DNA of 42,883 bases from Ralstonia sp. NFACC01 (GTDB taxonomy: Bacteria > Pseudomonadota > Gammaproteobacteria > Burkholderiales > Burkholderiaceae): contig NZ_FOWV01000017.1 in assembly GCF_900115545.1 (NCBI RefSeq), positions 1-42,883 of the forward strand. Direction: 5' to 3'. The notes under the pieces are model-generated. The model did no database searches and was not told the DNA's origin. It was given only the letters and a program-made list of their open reading frames with translations. Made by a program: the position numbers and the translations under genes. Of this stretch, positions 34,440-42,883 are shown in pieces. Positions within the stretch are counted from its first letter, which is position 1. The number at the start of each line of letters is the position of its first letter.

Positions 34440-35684
34440 ATGAAGGTATCGGCAGATATTCGCGAATTGATCGAACGACGCAAAGCAGGCTACAGCCTCG
34501 AGGCGCCCTTCTACCATAGTGAAGCGATCTTCGCGCTCGATATGGAGGCGATTTTCCGCCAGCACTGGATCCAGGTGGCGGTTGAACCGGACATGCCAGA
34601 GCCGGGCGATTACGTCACGGTGGAGCTGGGCAGCGATTCAATCCTGATCGTGCGCGACGACGACATGCAGATTCGCGCGTTTCACAACGTGTGCCGCCAC
34701 CGCGGCGCGCGCTTGTGCAACGGAGAGAAAGGCACGGTGGGCAATATCGTATGCCCGTATCACAGCTGGACGTATAACCTCGAAGGCCAGCTCATGTTTG
34801 CGGAACACATGGGCGAGAAGTTCGACCGCTGCAAGCACAGTCTGAAATCGGTGCACACGCAGAACCTCGCGGGCCTGATCTTCATCTGCCTGGCAGACAA
34901 CCCGCCCGATTTTTCTGCAATGCGCGAGGCCATGGAGCCGTATCTGCTGCCGCACGATTTGCCGAACACCAAGATCGCCGCGCAGGTCGACATCATTGAG
35001 AAAGGCAACTGGAAGCTGACGCTCGAGAACAATCGCGAGTGCTATCACTGCGTTGCGAACCATCCTGAGCTGACAATCTCGCTGTATGAATACGGCTTCG
35101 GCTATCAGCGCTCCGATGCCAACGCCGAAGGCATGGATGCGTTTGTGCAGACCTGCATCGAGCGAGGCAAGGAGTGGGCGGAGATGGGGCTGCCATCGGA
35201 AGAGATCGAGCGCCTGCTCGATACCACCGGCTTCCGTACGCAACGCCTGCCGCTTGATCGCAGCGGTGAGTCCCAAACACTGGATGCGAAGGTTGCGTCC
35301 AGGAAGCTGCTCGGCGGTTTCAAGCAGGCGGATCTCGGTGGGCTGTCGTTCTGGACGCAGCCGAACTCCTGGAACCACTTCATGAGTGACCATATCGTGG
35401 CGTTCTCGGTGATTCCGCTGTCCGCCGGAGAGACCCTGGTGCGCACGAAATGGCTCGTGCACAAGGATGCGGTCGAGGGCGTTGACTATGACGTGAAGAA
35501 CCTCACCGCCGTGTGGAACGCGACGAACGATCAGGATCGCGCGCTGGTGGAATATTCCCAGGCAGGTTCAGCAAGCAGTGCGTACGAGCCGGGTCCGTAT
35601 TCGCCGTACACCGAAGGTCTTGTCGAGAAGTTCGCGGCCTGGTACGTCGCCCGACTCGCCGACCAGATCGCAGAATCGCACTAA
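34440..35684 (+). CDS. gbcA: Glycine betaine monooxygenase, Rieske oxygenase component
   Basis: A 414-residue ring-hydroxylating-type oxygenase that removes the first methyl group of glycine betaine, giving dimethylglycine and formaldehyde. The Rieske 2Fe-2S ligands are Cys85, His87, Cys105 and His108 (CRHRGARLC, CPYHSW). The mononuclear iron histidines are His203 and His208 in ECYHCVANHPEL. Length and motif order match Pseudomonas GbcA. CGGAG precedes the ATG. gbcB follows after 21 bp, so they are co-transcribed; the 51-bp gap to etfB suggests they belong to the same long operon. Confidence 0.95.
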   Translation: MKVSADIRELIERRKAGYSLEAPFYHSEAIFALDMEAIFRQHWIQVAVEPDMPEPGDYVTVELGSDSILIVRDDDMQIRAFHNVCRHRGARLCNGEKGTVGNIVCPYHSWTYNLEGQLMFAEHMGEKFDRCKHSLKSVHTQNLAGLIFICLADNPPDFSAMREAMEPYLLPHDLPNTKIAAQVDIIEKGNWKLTLENNRECYHCVANHPELTISLYEYGFGYQRSDANAEGMDAFVQTCIERGKEWAEMGLPSEEIERLLDTTGFRTQRLPLDRSGESQTLDAKVASRKLLGGFKQADLGGLSFWTQPNSWNHFMSDHIVAFSVIPLSAGETLVRTKWLVHKDAVEGVDYDVKNLTAVWNATNDQDRALVEYSQAGSASSAYEPGPYSPYTEGLVEKFAAWYVARLADQIAESH

Positions 35685-35705
35685 GCCTGTAAACGGGAGC
35701 AAGAC

Positions 35706-36854
35706 ATGATGCGAGATGCGGGCCAATTGGACGTCATGGACAGCCGGGTGACGCAGCTCGCGTTCTGGAGCGCGCTTCCTGAACGCTGGACGAGCGATGC
35801 CGAAGAAACGCTGGTGTGCTGCCACGTAAGGCAGGAGACGCACGACGTAAAGAGCTTCTTCTTCCGTTCGCCGATGGGTCGCATGTTCCTGTTCGAGCCA
35901 GGTCAGTTCATTACCCTCGAACTCGCCATCGAGGGCGAGACGATCAACCGTTGCTACACGATCTCGTCGTCGCCTGCACGTCCGCATACGATATCGATCA
36001 CCGTCAAGCGTGTGCCGGGCGGCAAGGTGTCGAACTGGCTGCACGACAATCTGCAGCCTGGCGCTGCAATCCGGGTGCTGGGACCTGCCGGAGAGTTCAC
36101 CTGCGCGCGGCATCCAGCACGCAAGTACCTGTTTCTCTCTGCCGGCTCCGGCGTGACGCCGCTCATGTCGATGAGCCGCGCGCATCACGATCTTGCCGAA
36201 GATCGCGACATCGTATTCGTGCACAGTGCGCGCACGCCCGACGACATCATCTTTGGGCGCGAGCTGGATCTGATCGCATCGAACCACGCGAATTTTCGTA
36301 CATCGTTCGTGGTCGAGCGCCTTGGTACACGCACCAACTGGCCCGGCATCACGGGTTTTTTGTCACTGCCGCTGCTGAAGCTTGTCGTGCCGGATTTCAT
36401 GGAACGCGAGATCTTTACCTGCGGCCCTGCCCCGTACATGAAGGCGGTTCGCGGTCTGCTCGACGAAGCCGGGTTTGACCGCACGCACTACCACGAAGAG
36501 AGTTTCTCGTTCGAATCATTGGCTGCCGAAGCGGCGCCAGAGGCGACAGTACAGGATGCCGCTCCAGCGGAAAGCCCTGACGCTGACGCACCGCAGTTCA
36601 GTGTCAGCTTTGCGAAAACGGGGCGGGAAATCGCCTGTGGCGCGGCGCAGCACGTGTTGGATGCGGCGCGCCAGGCCGGAGTTCGGTTGCCCGCATCGTG
36701 TACCCAGGGCATGTGTGGAACGTGCAAGGTCAGGTTGGTATCTGGCCAGGTCGATATGAAGCACAACGGCGGGATCCGCCAGCGCGAGATCGACCAGGGA
36801 ATGGTGTTGTTGTGCTGCAGCAAACCGCTGTCGGATCTGGTGATCGACAAATAA
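35706..36854 (+). CDS. gbcB: Glycine betaine monooxygenase reductase component
   Basis: A 382-residue flavodoxin-reductase-type protein that feeds electrons from NAD(P)H to GbcA. The FAD-binding fold contains INRCYTISSSPARP (the RxYT/S-type motif), the NAD domain has FLSAGSGVTPLMSM, and the C-terminal plant-type ferredoxin holds its 2Fe-2S with Cys332, Cys337, Cys340 and Cys370 or 371. An Ala/Pro/Asp-rich linker (about 278-296) joins the two parts. The start MM... at 35706 is preceded by GGGAG; the second ATG three bases on is equally possible. Confidence 0.95.
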   Translation: MMRDAGQLDVMDSRVTQLAFWSALPERWTSDAEETLVCCHVRQETHDVKSFFFRSPMGRMFLFEPGQFITLELAIEGETINRCYTISSSPARPHTISITVKRVPGGKVSNWLHDNLQPGAAIRVLGPAGEFTCARHPARKYLFLSAGSGVTPLMSMSRAHHDLAEDRDIVFVHSARTPDDIIFGRELDLIASNHANFRTSFVVERLGTRTNWPGITGFLSLPLLKLVVPDFMEREIFTCGPAPYMKAVRGLLDEAGFDRTHYHEESFSFESLAAEAAPEATVQDAAPAESPDADAPQFSVSFAKTGREIACGAAQHVLDAARQAGVRLPASCTQGMCGTCKVRLVSGQVDMKHNGGIRQREIDQGMVLLCCSKPLSDLVIDK

Positions 36855-36951
36855 GAACCGACGTCGCGCCGTGCATTACAACAGGGTCGCGACGCAGGGT
36901 CGGTAGTGAATAAACGGAGGCGCTTGTGTGCCAATCAAAGGAGGAATAACC
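36855..36951 (+). promoter_or_regulatory. Leader of the betaine-binding-protein gene
   Basis: This 97-bp gap after gbcB has GTCGCG (36864-36869) inverted as CGCGAC (36888-36893) and a strong AGGAGG ribosome site just before ATG 36952. The dyad could reduce read-through or bind a regulator; no -35/-10 pair is clear. Confidence 0.35.
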
Positions 36952-37821
36952 ATGAAGTTTCTCGAAAAGCTGGTCTTTGCCAGTGCGGCATCTGTGATGT
37001 TGACGTGGAGTGCATTCGCGCTTGGAGCGACCAAGCCCGGCCTGAAGATCGGCTATGTCGAAGGGTGGGACGACAGCGTCGCAACGACGAACGTCGCCGC
37101 ACGGATCATTGAAAAGAAGCTGGGGTATCCGGTGCAACTGGTGCCGGTGGCGGCGGGTGTCATGTGGCAAGGCGTCGCCCGGGGCGATCTGGACGCTACG
37201 CTGTCCGCGTGGTTGCCCGTGACGCAAGGTGCCTACTGGGATCAGTTCAAGACCAAAGTGGTGGATCTCGGGCCGAACTTCACTGATGCGCGAATCGGTC
37301 TGATCGTTCCCGAATCCGTGAGCGCAAAGACCATCGAAGACCTGAACGCACAGAAGTCGGCATTCGAAGGTCGCATCGTCGGTATTGACGCTGGTGCGGG
37401 CGTGATGCGCAAGGCGGGCGATGCCATCAAGACCTATGGGCTCAACTACTCTCTGATGCCGAGTTCGGGCAGCGCAATGACGGCTGAGCTGGCGCGTTCA
37501 ATGAACGCAAATAAGCCGATTGTCGTCACAGGGTGGGCCCCGCACTGGATGTTCGCAAAATGGAAGCTGCGTTTTCTTGAAGATCCGAAGAAGGTCTTCG
37601 GTGATGCGGAGCACGTCGACAACGTTGTCAATCCGGGGTTGGAAACCAAGGCGAAGCCGGTGGTCACGTTCCTGAAGAAATTTCAGTGGAAGCCGGGTGA
37701 GATCGATAGCGTGATGCTGGCAATCCAAAATGGCACGAAGCCGGACGCGGCTGCCGATGCATGGATCGCCGCGCATGCGGATCGTGTGAACGCATGGCTT
37801 GAAGGCGCGCAGTCGCAGTAA
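36952..37821 (+). CDS. Glycine betaine/choline-type ABC substrate-binding protein
   Basis: A 289-residue OpuAC/ProX-family periplasmic protein. Residues 1-27 are a signal peptide. The mature part begins KIGYVEGWDDSVATTNVA and includes aromatic residues typical of the cage that holds a quaternary ammonium: GWDDS, SAWLP and GWAPHWMFAKW. Start ATG 36952 follows AGGAGG; an upstream GTG at 36928 would place eight residues before the signal peptide. It is apart from the ATPase and permease genes (39255-41301), with convergent purU between them. In Pseudomonas several such binding proteins share one core transporter, so the location next to gbcAB suggests betaine rather than choline, though this is inference. 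Confidence 0.9.
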   Translation: MKFLEKLVFASAASVMLTWSAFALGATKPGLKIGYVEGWDDSVATTNVAARIIEKKLGYPVQLVPVAAGVMWQGVARGDLDATLSAWLPVTQGAYWDQFKTKVVDLGPNFTDARIGLIVPESVSAKTIEDLNAQKSAFEGRIVGIDAGAGVMRKAGDAIKTYGLNYSLMPSSGSAMTAELARSMNANKPIVVTGWAPHWMFAKWKLRFLEDPKKVFGDAEHVDNVVNPGLETKAKPVVTFLKKFQWKPGEIDSVMLAIQNGTKPDAAADAWIAAHADRVNAWLEGAQSQ

Positions 37822-37858
37822 CTGTCCAACCCGGTCTGTCGACCGGCATGGAAGTAGT

Positions 37859-37893
37859 ACCGGCCACCATCGCCCTGCGATCGTGGCCGGTTT
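37859..37893. terminator. Stem-loop terminator between the binding-protein gene and purU
   Basis: ACCGGCCAC-C-ATCGC pairs with GCGAT-C-GTGGCCGGT around a CCT loop (one C/C mismatch), followed by TT. A smaller perfect hairpin, CCGGTC/GACCGG, precedes it at 37831-37846. The genes converge here, so it likely serves both; the U-tract is short. Confidence 0.7.
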
Positions 37894-37902
37894 CCGTTGG
37901 GT

Positions 37903-38775
37903 CTACTGGAAGACGACGGTTCGATCACCGTTGAGGAACACGCGGCGCTCAATGAACGCCTTGACCGCGCGTGCAAGGGTGAGGCATTCGACATCTCGGC
38001 CCACCGCCAGCAATTGCTCGGGGCGGTAGGAATGATCAACCCGCTCGACGACCTGCTCGATGATCGGGCCTTCGTCTAGATCGTCGGTAACGAAGTGCGC
38101 GGTCGCGCCGATGAGCTTGACTCCGCGCGCATGCGCCTGATGGTAAGGCTTTGCACCCTTGAAGCCGGGCAAGAAGGAGTGGTGGATGTTGATCGCGCGA
38201 TTGATCAGTTTCGCGCTCGTCTCTGGCGAAAGCACCTGCATGTAGCGTGCGAGGATCACGAGTTCCGCGCCGCTCGATTCGAACAGGTCGAGCCATTGCG
38301 CCTCCTGCTGCGCCTTCGTTTCGGCCGTGATCGGAAAATGGCGGAATGGCAGACCGTGCTGGCGTGCCATTGGCTCGAAGTCGGGGTGGTTCGACGCGAT
38401 TCCGACGATGTCCATTTTCAGTTCACCCATGCGCCAGCGGAACAGCAGATCGGCCAGGCAATGCTCCAGTTTCGACACCATGATGAGGACTTTCGGACGC
38501 GCCTGCGCGTCGTGAATGGCCCATTGCATGCCGAAGGTTTGCGCGATCGGTTCAAACTCTCGCCGCAGTTCGTCAACGTGCAGCATGTGTGCATCCGTTG
38601 CATGAAACACGCAGCGCACAAAGAAATGCTGGCTCAGTTCGTCGTCGAAAACGTTCAGTTCGTCGATGTAGCACTGATGGCGCTCGAGCAATCCGACGAC
38701 GGCGGCCACCTGGCCGGGGCCGCTCGGGCATGACAGCGTCAGAATGAATGATGGTGAACGGGATGGCGCGTTCAT
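37903..38775 (-). CDS. purU: Formyltetrahydrofolate deformylase
   Basis: A 290-residue enzyme that hydrolyses 10-formyl-tetrahydrofolate to formate and tetrahydrofolate. An N-terminal ACT domain (FILTLSCPSGPGQVAAVVGL) precedes a formyltransferase-like catalytic domain with the Asn-His-Asp residues in INIHHSFLPGFKGAKPYHQA and VTDDLDEGPI. ATG 38775 has AGAGGA upstream; the frame is open further upstream but the extension is unrelated. In betaine catabolism it regenerates free tetrahydrofolate for SoxBDAG. A perfect hairpin lies just upstream of its ribosome site. Confidence 0.95.
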   Translation of the reverse strand: MNAPSRSPSFILTLSCPSGPGQVAAVVGLLERHQCYIDELNVFDDELSQHFFVRCVFHATDAHMLHVDELRREFEPIAQTFGMQWAIHDAQARPKVLIMVSKLEHCLADLLFRWRMGELKMDIVGIASNHPDFEPMARQHGLPFRHFPITAETKAQQEAQWLDLFESSGAELVILARYMQVLSPETSAKLINRAINIHHSFLPGFKGAKPYHQAHARGVKLIGATAHFVTDDLDEGPIIEQVVERVDHSYRPEQLLAVGRDVECLTLARAVKAFIERRVFLNGDRTVVFQ

Positions 38776-38800
38776 GCGATTCCTCTTTCTCGGTTGACTG

Positions 38801-38825
38801 GGGCGTTTGCAGCGTGCAAACGCCC
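38801..38825 (-). promoter_or_regulatory. Perfect 10-bp hairpin in the purU leader
   Basis: GGGCGTTTGC and GCAAACGCCC flank a 5-base loop. In the purU transcript it would lie about 26 bases before the start codon, just upstream of the ribosome site. It has no U-tract. It could be an RNA control element or a DNA operator. Confidence 0.55.
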
Positions 38826-38981
38826 GCCACGCTGAAAGTAGAGCAGGGCGCCCGGTGCACAGATAGAACCGAACCGCCGAGTGGCTGGTATTGGTTCGCC
38901 ACGTGAGCGGGGAAGGTGTACTTTGGTTGTGTCGTGGAGCCGCGCGTCGACCATGGCCGCTGGCAGTCGATGTCGCTCCTG

Positions 38982-39010
38982 GACAAGCCGATGTCATCTA
39001 TCGGTTTGTC
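38982..39010. promoter_or_regulatory. Candidate operator: 11-bp inverted repeat
   Basis: GACAAGCCGAT (38982-38992) and ATCGGTTTGTC (39000-39010) are inverted copies with one mismatch and a 7-bp spacer. About 22 bp on, ACAAG-CA-CTTGT (39033-39044) repeats the GACAAG/CTTGTC half-site as a second dyad. Position in a divergent promoter suggests a regulator-binding region; the binder is unknown. Confidence 0.5.
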
Positions 39011-39254
39011 GGGTTTTCAGTGTCGTATTTGAACAAGCACTTGTCGGAAATCGTCGGCAGATGGTGGTCGTTTCTAGCAACTATGTAGGGAAATCGCACC
39101 GATAAAGCGGGGATGCAATTCGTCAGATTTACCCTGGCGTTTCGGGAAGGGAAACCAACAGAAATAGGGATGCAGCGCTGGCGCTTTCCAGATGCCAGGG
39201 AAGTGCGGGCACGCCATGTGACGTGTAGGTCCAGCAGTACCAGGAGAGGGTTCG

Positions 39255-40412
39255 ATGAATAGTCCCAAGGTCGTAGTCGAAGGTCTGAGCAAGGTGTTTG
39301 GAAGCAATCCCCGCCAAGCCCTCGACATGCTCGCTGCCGGGTCAACGAAAGACGAAGTGTTCAGGCGCACCGGTCAGGTCGTCGGCGTGCACGACGTATC
39401 GTTTGACGTGAAAGAGGGTGAAATCTTCGTGATGATGGGCCTGTCGGGCTCCGGCAAGTCGACGTTGATCCGCCTTGTGAACCGGCTCGTGGAGCCCACC
39501 GCCGGCAAGGTGCTGATCGGCGGCCGCGACGTGGCGGCCGTCAGCCGATCGGAGCTGATCGCGCTGCGGCGCAAAGACATGAGCATGGTGTTCCAGTCGT
39601 TCGCGCTGATGCCGCAGCGCACGGTGCTGTCGAACGCCGCATTTGGCCTTGAAGTGGCGGGCGTTGGCCGGGTGGAACGTGAGCGGCGCGCCATGGAGAT
39701 CCTGGAGCAGGTTGGCCTGGCGGCCTTCGCGCAAAAGCTGCCGCGCGAACTGTCCGGGGGCATGCAGCAACGTGTCGGCCTGGCGCGCGCGCTCACCGTC
39801 AATCCTTCCTTGATGATCATGGACGAGGCGTTTTCGGCGCTGGATCCGCTCAAGCGCAAGGAAATGCAGAACGTGCTGCTGCAACTGCAGAAAGACCACC
39901 AGCGAACGATCATGTTTGTCTCGCACGATCTGGAAGAAGCGCTGCGCATCGGCAGCCGGATCGCGATCATGGAAGGCGGTCGTCTGGTGCAGGTCGGGAC
40001 CCCGCAGGAGATCATCACCAGCCCTGCCAACGACTATGTCCGCACGTTCTTCGACGGTATCGACACGAGCCGATACCTGACCGCAGGCGACCTGATGCAG
40101 ATGGACGCCGTGCCCACGGTTTCAAAGCTTGATGCGGCAAGCATCGCCGCGACGCTGGACGGCAGCATCGACTATGCCTTTGTGCTGGATGCGCAACGCC
40201 GGATCCGCGGTTGTGTCACGCGAAGCGCCGCGCCACACATGCAACCCGTCGAGAGCATCCGGTACGACGCGCCGCTTGAGCAGGTCGTGGATCGCGTTGT
40301 CGAGAATCCGAATGCGTTGCCCGTTGTCGATCACGACGGTTGCTACTGCGGCTCGGTGAGCCGTGCCCTCATCCTGAAAGCCATTACGCGATCGCGAGGC
40401 CACCATGTCTGA
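39255..40412 (+). CDS. proV: Quaternary-amine ABC transporter ATPase (ProV/OpuAA type)
   Basis: A 385-residue ATPase. The N-terminal extension before Walker A (ALDMLAAGSTKDEVFRRTGQ) is typical of ProV/OpuAA proteins. Walker A is GLSGSGKST (about 63-71), the ABC signature is LSGGMQQR and Walker B is LMIMDEAFSALDP. The region after about 275 corresponds to the CBS pair that senses ionic strength in ProV/OpuA, but it looks degenerate, which would suit a nutritional rather than osmotic importer. GGAGAG precedes the ATG. It overlaps the permease gene by 8 bp. Gene name by similarity; choline or betaine is the likely substrate. Confidence 0.9.
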   Translation: MNSPKVVVEGLSKVFGSNPRQALDMLAAGSTKDEVFRRTGQVVGVHDVSFDVKEGEIFVMMGLSGSGKSTLIRLVNRLVEPTAGKVLIGGRDVAAVSRSELIALRRKDMSMVFQSFALMPQRTVLSNAAFGLEVAGVGRVERERRAMEILEQVGLAAFAQKLPRELSGGMQQRVGLARALTVNPSLMIMDEAFSALDPLKRKEMQNVLLQLQKDHQRTIMFVSHDLEEALRIGSRIAIMEGGRLVQVGTPQEIITSPANDYVRTFFDGIDTSRYLTAGDLMQMDAVPTVSKLDAASIAATLDGSIDYAFVLDAQRRIRGCVTRSAAPHMQPVESIRYDAPLEQVVDRVVENPNALPVVDHDGCYCGSVSRALILKAITRSRGHHV

Positions 40413-41301
40413 CACCCTTCCTATCGGCCACTGGGTCGACCAGGCAGTCCACTACCTTCTGGATCACGACGCGGCCGCGTTCGATACGGTCGGCCGTGCC
40501 ATCGAGGGGCTCGCCGCGCTCATCGAACGTAGCCTTCAGGCCGTGCCGATGGGGTTGATGATGGCGGTCTTCATTGGCATTGGCCTCTGGCGCGTGGGCT
40601 GGCGCTTCGCGCTCTTTACAGCGGCGTCGTTCTTCATCATTTCCGCTACGGGGTTCTGGGACCAGACCATCGTCACGCTGGGCCTGACGCTGTCGTCCAC
40701 CATCATCAGCCTGGCGCTTGGCGTGCCGCTTGGGATCTGGGCGGCGAGAAGCCGGGTCGTTTCAGCTGTCGTGCGTCCGATTCTGGATCTGATGCAGACG
40801 ATGCCCGCATTCGTCTACCTCATTCCGGCCGCCATGCTGTTCGGCCTGGGCCGTGTGCCGGGCATTCTTTCGACCGTGATCTTTGCCATGCCACCGGCAG
40901 TCCGTCTGACGAGCCTCGGTATCCGACAGGTCAACATGGAGCTTGTTGAAGCCGGCCTGGCGTTTGGCTGTACGCCACGGCAACTGTTGTACAAGGTGCA
41001 GATTCCGAACGCCCTGCCGTCGATCATGCAAGGCGTGAACCAGACCATCATGATGGCGCTCTCGATGGTCATCATTGCGTCAATGGTGGGCGCCGGCGGC
41101 CTCGGCAATGAAGTGCTCGCCAGCATCCAGCGGCTTGATATTGGGCTCGGCTTCGAAAGTGGCCTGTCGGTGGTGCTCCTGGCCATCGTGCTGGACCGCA
41201 TTACGGAAAGCTTCGGCCGGGCACCCGGTACGGAAAGAGCCCCGCTTTTCACTGGACTGCGACACCTCTTCAGCGCCAAAGCGGCGCCCGTGCAAACCTG
41301 A
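40405..41301 (+). CDS. proW: Quaternary-amine ABC transporter permease (ProW type)
   Basis: A 298-residue inner-membrane permease with about six transmembrane segments. The N-terminal 50 residues are hydrophilic as in ProW, followed by LTLSSTIISLALGVPLGIWAA and the permease-ATPase contact loop (EAGLAFGCTPRQLLYKVQIPNALPSI), which contains the EAA motif. It completes the transporter with the preceding ATPase and a separately encoded binding protein. A weak stem, GGCTA/TAGCC at 41304-41334 followed by AAAA, lies after the stop. Confidence 0.92.
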   Translation: MSDTLPIGHWVDQAVHYLLDHDAAAFDTVGRAIEGLAALIERSLQAVPMGLMMAVFIGIGLWRVGWRFALFTAASFFIISATGFWDQTIVTLGLTLSSTIISLALGVPLGIWAARSRVVSAVVRPILDLMQTMPAFVYLIPAAMLFGLGRVPGILSTVIFAMPPAVRLTSLGIRQVNMELVEAGLAFGCTPRQLLYKVQIPNALPSIMQGVNQTIMMALSMVIIASMVGAGGLGNEVLASIQRLDIGLGFESGLSVVLLAIVLDRITESFGRAPGTERAPLFTGLRHLFSAKAAPVQT

Positions 41302-41418
41302 GGGGCTATCTGCCTGTGCGCGAGAGCGGTAGCCAAAACCTTCGCGCTTCCCATCGATATCCGCGGCGTGCCGCTGCGGAGCCCTTCTGAGTGCGTTCAT
41401 TCGTCAGGAGACAGAGCT

Positions 41419-42423
41419 ATGGCGTCTGTTGCCTCCGCTTTGGTTGAACCGGCTGTCAGCGGTTCCCGATCGATGTCCTCACTCGCGCATTTCGGTTTTC
41501 TGACGCTGCCAAACTTCTCGATGATCGCGTTCTCCAGCGCAGTGGAAGTCCTGCGCATGGCGAACTACGTTGGCCGTGCCGAGCAGTACACGTGGTCCAT
41601 CTATTCACTCGATGGTGCAGCGGTGTCTGCAAGCAACGGCATCGCTTTCCATCCGACTCAGGCTGTCGACCGAGCGAACCTCCCGGATGTGATGATTGTT
41701 TGCGGCGGCACACGCATTCGCGACGTCGTTGATCCTTCGTTGCGCGGCTTGCTTGCTTCCATTGCAGAGAGAGGCATTCCTCTTGGCGGCATCTGCACCG
41801 GTGCGTATGCGCTGATGTCGAGTCAGTTGCTCGACGGCTACCGCTGTTCCATTCACTGGGAAAACCGGAGTGCGCTGCAGGAAGAGTTTCCGCACGTACA
41901 GTTTGCCGATGAGCTGTTCGCGGTCGATCGTGACCGGCTCACGTGCACGGGCGGTACGGCACCCATCGACATGATGCTCAATCTCGTGGGTCTGCGCTTC
42001 GGCCAGCGCATGGCCGCGCAGGTTGCTGAACAGTTCATCCTCGAGCGCATCCGCGGCACGACGGATATACAGCCGATACCGGTTGACGTGCGTGTGGGCT
42101 TCCTGCGCGCCGAGTTGATCGAAGTGCTGCGATTGATGGAGGCGAATATTGAAGAACCGCTGTCACTTGAGGAGTTGACTCGGCTCGTGAATCTATCTCA
42201 GCGCCATCTGCAGCGGATGTTCAGGTTCTACCTGAACGTGTCGCCAACGCATTACTACCTGACGCTGCGTCTGAAGCGTGCGCGCGATCTGCTGCGCACG
42301 ACAAACGCGTCGATCGCGCGCGTGACGTCGGTCTGCGGATTCCATTCGCAATGCCATTTCAGCAAGGCGTATCGGGCCCAGTTTGGCTACGCCCCAAGCC
42401 ATGAGCGACGAATGCCCGATTGA
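41419..42423 (+). CDS. GbdR/SouR-like AraC regulator with DJ-1/PfpI domain (copy 3)
   Basis: A 334-residue regulator starting at ATG 41419 behind CAGGAG; an alternative ATG at 41473 would remove 18 residues that have no family match. It has the DJ-1/PfpI domain ([36 protein letters not shown]) and an AraC domain ([40 protein letters not shown]). It is similar throughout to the gene at 23934 but lacks the C-terminal tail. It follows the transporter genes in the same direction after 117 bp and precedes frmA by 43 bp. It could control uptake, gbcAB or formaldehyde oxidation. Confidence 0.88.
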   Translation: MASVASALVEPAVSGSRSMSSLAHFGFLTLPNFSMIAFSSAVEVLRMANYVGRAEQYTWSIYSLDGAAVSASNGIAFHPTQAVDRANLPDVMIVCGGTRIRDVVDPSLRGLLASIAERGIPLGGICTGAYALMSSQLLDGYRCSIHWENRSALQEEFPHVQFADELFAVDRDRLTCTGGTAPIDMMLNLVGLRFGQRMAAQVAEQFILERIRGTTDIQPIPVDVRVGFLRAELIEVLRLMEANIEEPLSLEELTRLVNLSQRHLQRMFRFYLNVSPTHYYLTLRLKRARDLLRTTNASIARVTSVCGFHSQCHFSKAYRAQFGYAPSHERRMPD

Positions 42424-42466
42424 CTATGTGGTTAACCCATTCAGATCAAGAGTAAGGACGTGTTTG

Positions 42467-42883
42467 ATGAAAACCAAAGCCGCCATCGCCTGGAAAGCCG
42501 GTGCTCCGCTCACCGTCGAAGAAGTCGACCTGCAAGGCCCGCGCGCCGGCGAAGTGCTCGTCGAGATCAAGGCGACCGGCATCTGCCATACCGATTACTA
42601 CACGCTCTCGGGCGCCGACCCGGAAGGCATCTTCCCGGCGATCCTCGGCCATGAAGGCGCGGGCGTCGTGCTGGAGGTGGGCGCAGGTGTCACATCGTTG
42701 AAGGCCGGCGACCACGTGATTCCGCTTTACACACCGGAATGCCGCCAGTGCAAGTTCTGCCTGTCGCGCAAGACGAACCTGTGTCAAGCCATTCGCGCCA
42801 CGCAGGGCAAGGGCCTGATGCCGGATGGCACGTCGCGTTTCTCGCTCGACGGCAAGCCGCTGTTCCACTACATGGGCACGTCC
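42467..42883 (+). CDS. frmA: S-(hydroxymethyl)glutathione dehydrogenase, class III alcohol dehydrogenase (partial)
   Basis: The first 139 residues of a zinc-dependent class III alcohol dehydrogenase, cut by the right edge. It begins [20 protein letters not shown]; zinc ligands are in [10 protein letters not shown] and GHEGAGVV, and the structural zinc loop is [15 protein letters not shown]. The family oxidises the formaldehyde-glutathione adduct to S-formylglutathione. AAGGA lies before ATG 42467. It gives a glutathione-dependent formaldehyde route alongside FdhA. Class III identity rests on the N-terminal part only. Confidence 0.92.
   Translation, partial: MKTKAAIAWKAGAPLTVEEVDLQGPRAGEVLVEIKATGICHTDYYTLSGADPEGIFPAILGHEGAGVVLEVGAGVTSLKAGDHVIPLYTPECRQCKFCLSRKTNLCQAIRATQGKGLMPDGTSRFSLDGKPLFHYMGTS

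Larger units (their letters stand above)
38776..39254. other. Divergent intergenic region purU / ABC transporter, 479 bp
   Basis: No gene was supported. It contains a perfect hairpin near purU, a 29-bp inverted repeat and a second short dyad, listed separately, and a GGAGAG ribosome site before the ATPase start. Promoters for both directions must be here; no confident -35/-10 pair was seen. Confidence 0.6.

Overview
The window looks like part of a high-GC beta-proteobacterial replicon, most likely from the plant-pathogenic Ralstonia solanacearum species complex. Three things point that way: beta-proteobacterial protein families throughout (a Burkholderiales-type porin, a tetrameric sarcosine oxidase), uniformly GC-rich coding sequence, and a perfect HrpB-type hrp_II box (TTCG-N16-TTCG plus a spaced -10 element) in front of a very large effector-like gene. 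The species assignment is inference. No rRNA, tRNA, insertion sequence or CRISPR was seen.

Layout. (1) 1-5.1 kb, amino-acid sensing and uptake: the 5' part of a chemoreceptor with an intact amino-acid dCache motif, a GltI-like periplasmic binding protein, a dicarboxylate/amino acid:cation symporter and a tandem Asp/Glu racemase. (2) 5.1-10.9 kb, an accessory block without operon logic: a LysR stub, an exported ankyrin protein, an 84-bp relic of a symporter gene, the hrp_II promoter and a 1411-residue candidate type III effector. (3) 10.9-42.9 kb, an almost uninterrupted glycine-betaine catabolic region.

The catabolic region encodes ProV/ProW-type ABC uptake with a separate binding protein; GbcAB (glycine betaine to dimethylglycine); DgcAB with EtfAB (dimethylglycine to sarcosine); SoxBDAG (sarcosine to glycine); GlyA (glycine to serine); and SdaA (serine to pyruvate). 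One-carbon by-products are handled by FdhA, FrmA (partial at the right edge), PurU and a FolB-like protein inside the sox operon. Three AraC regulators with a DJ-1/PfpI (GATase1-like) domain, the family of GbdR, SouR and CdhR, flank the operons. Choline oxidation genes (betAB) are not in the window. The least understood members are an M19-dipeptidase-like protein that has lost part of its metal site and a small V4R-domain protein, both in the dgc operon.

The most notable items are the hrp_II-driven giant effector whose promoter abuts a dead symporter gene, the tandem racemase with one degenerate half, folB in the sox operon, and the two unexplained dgc-operon proteins.
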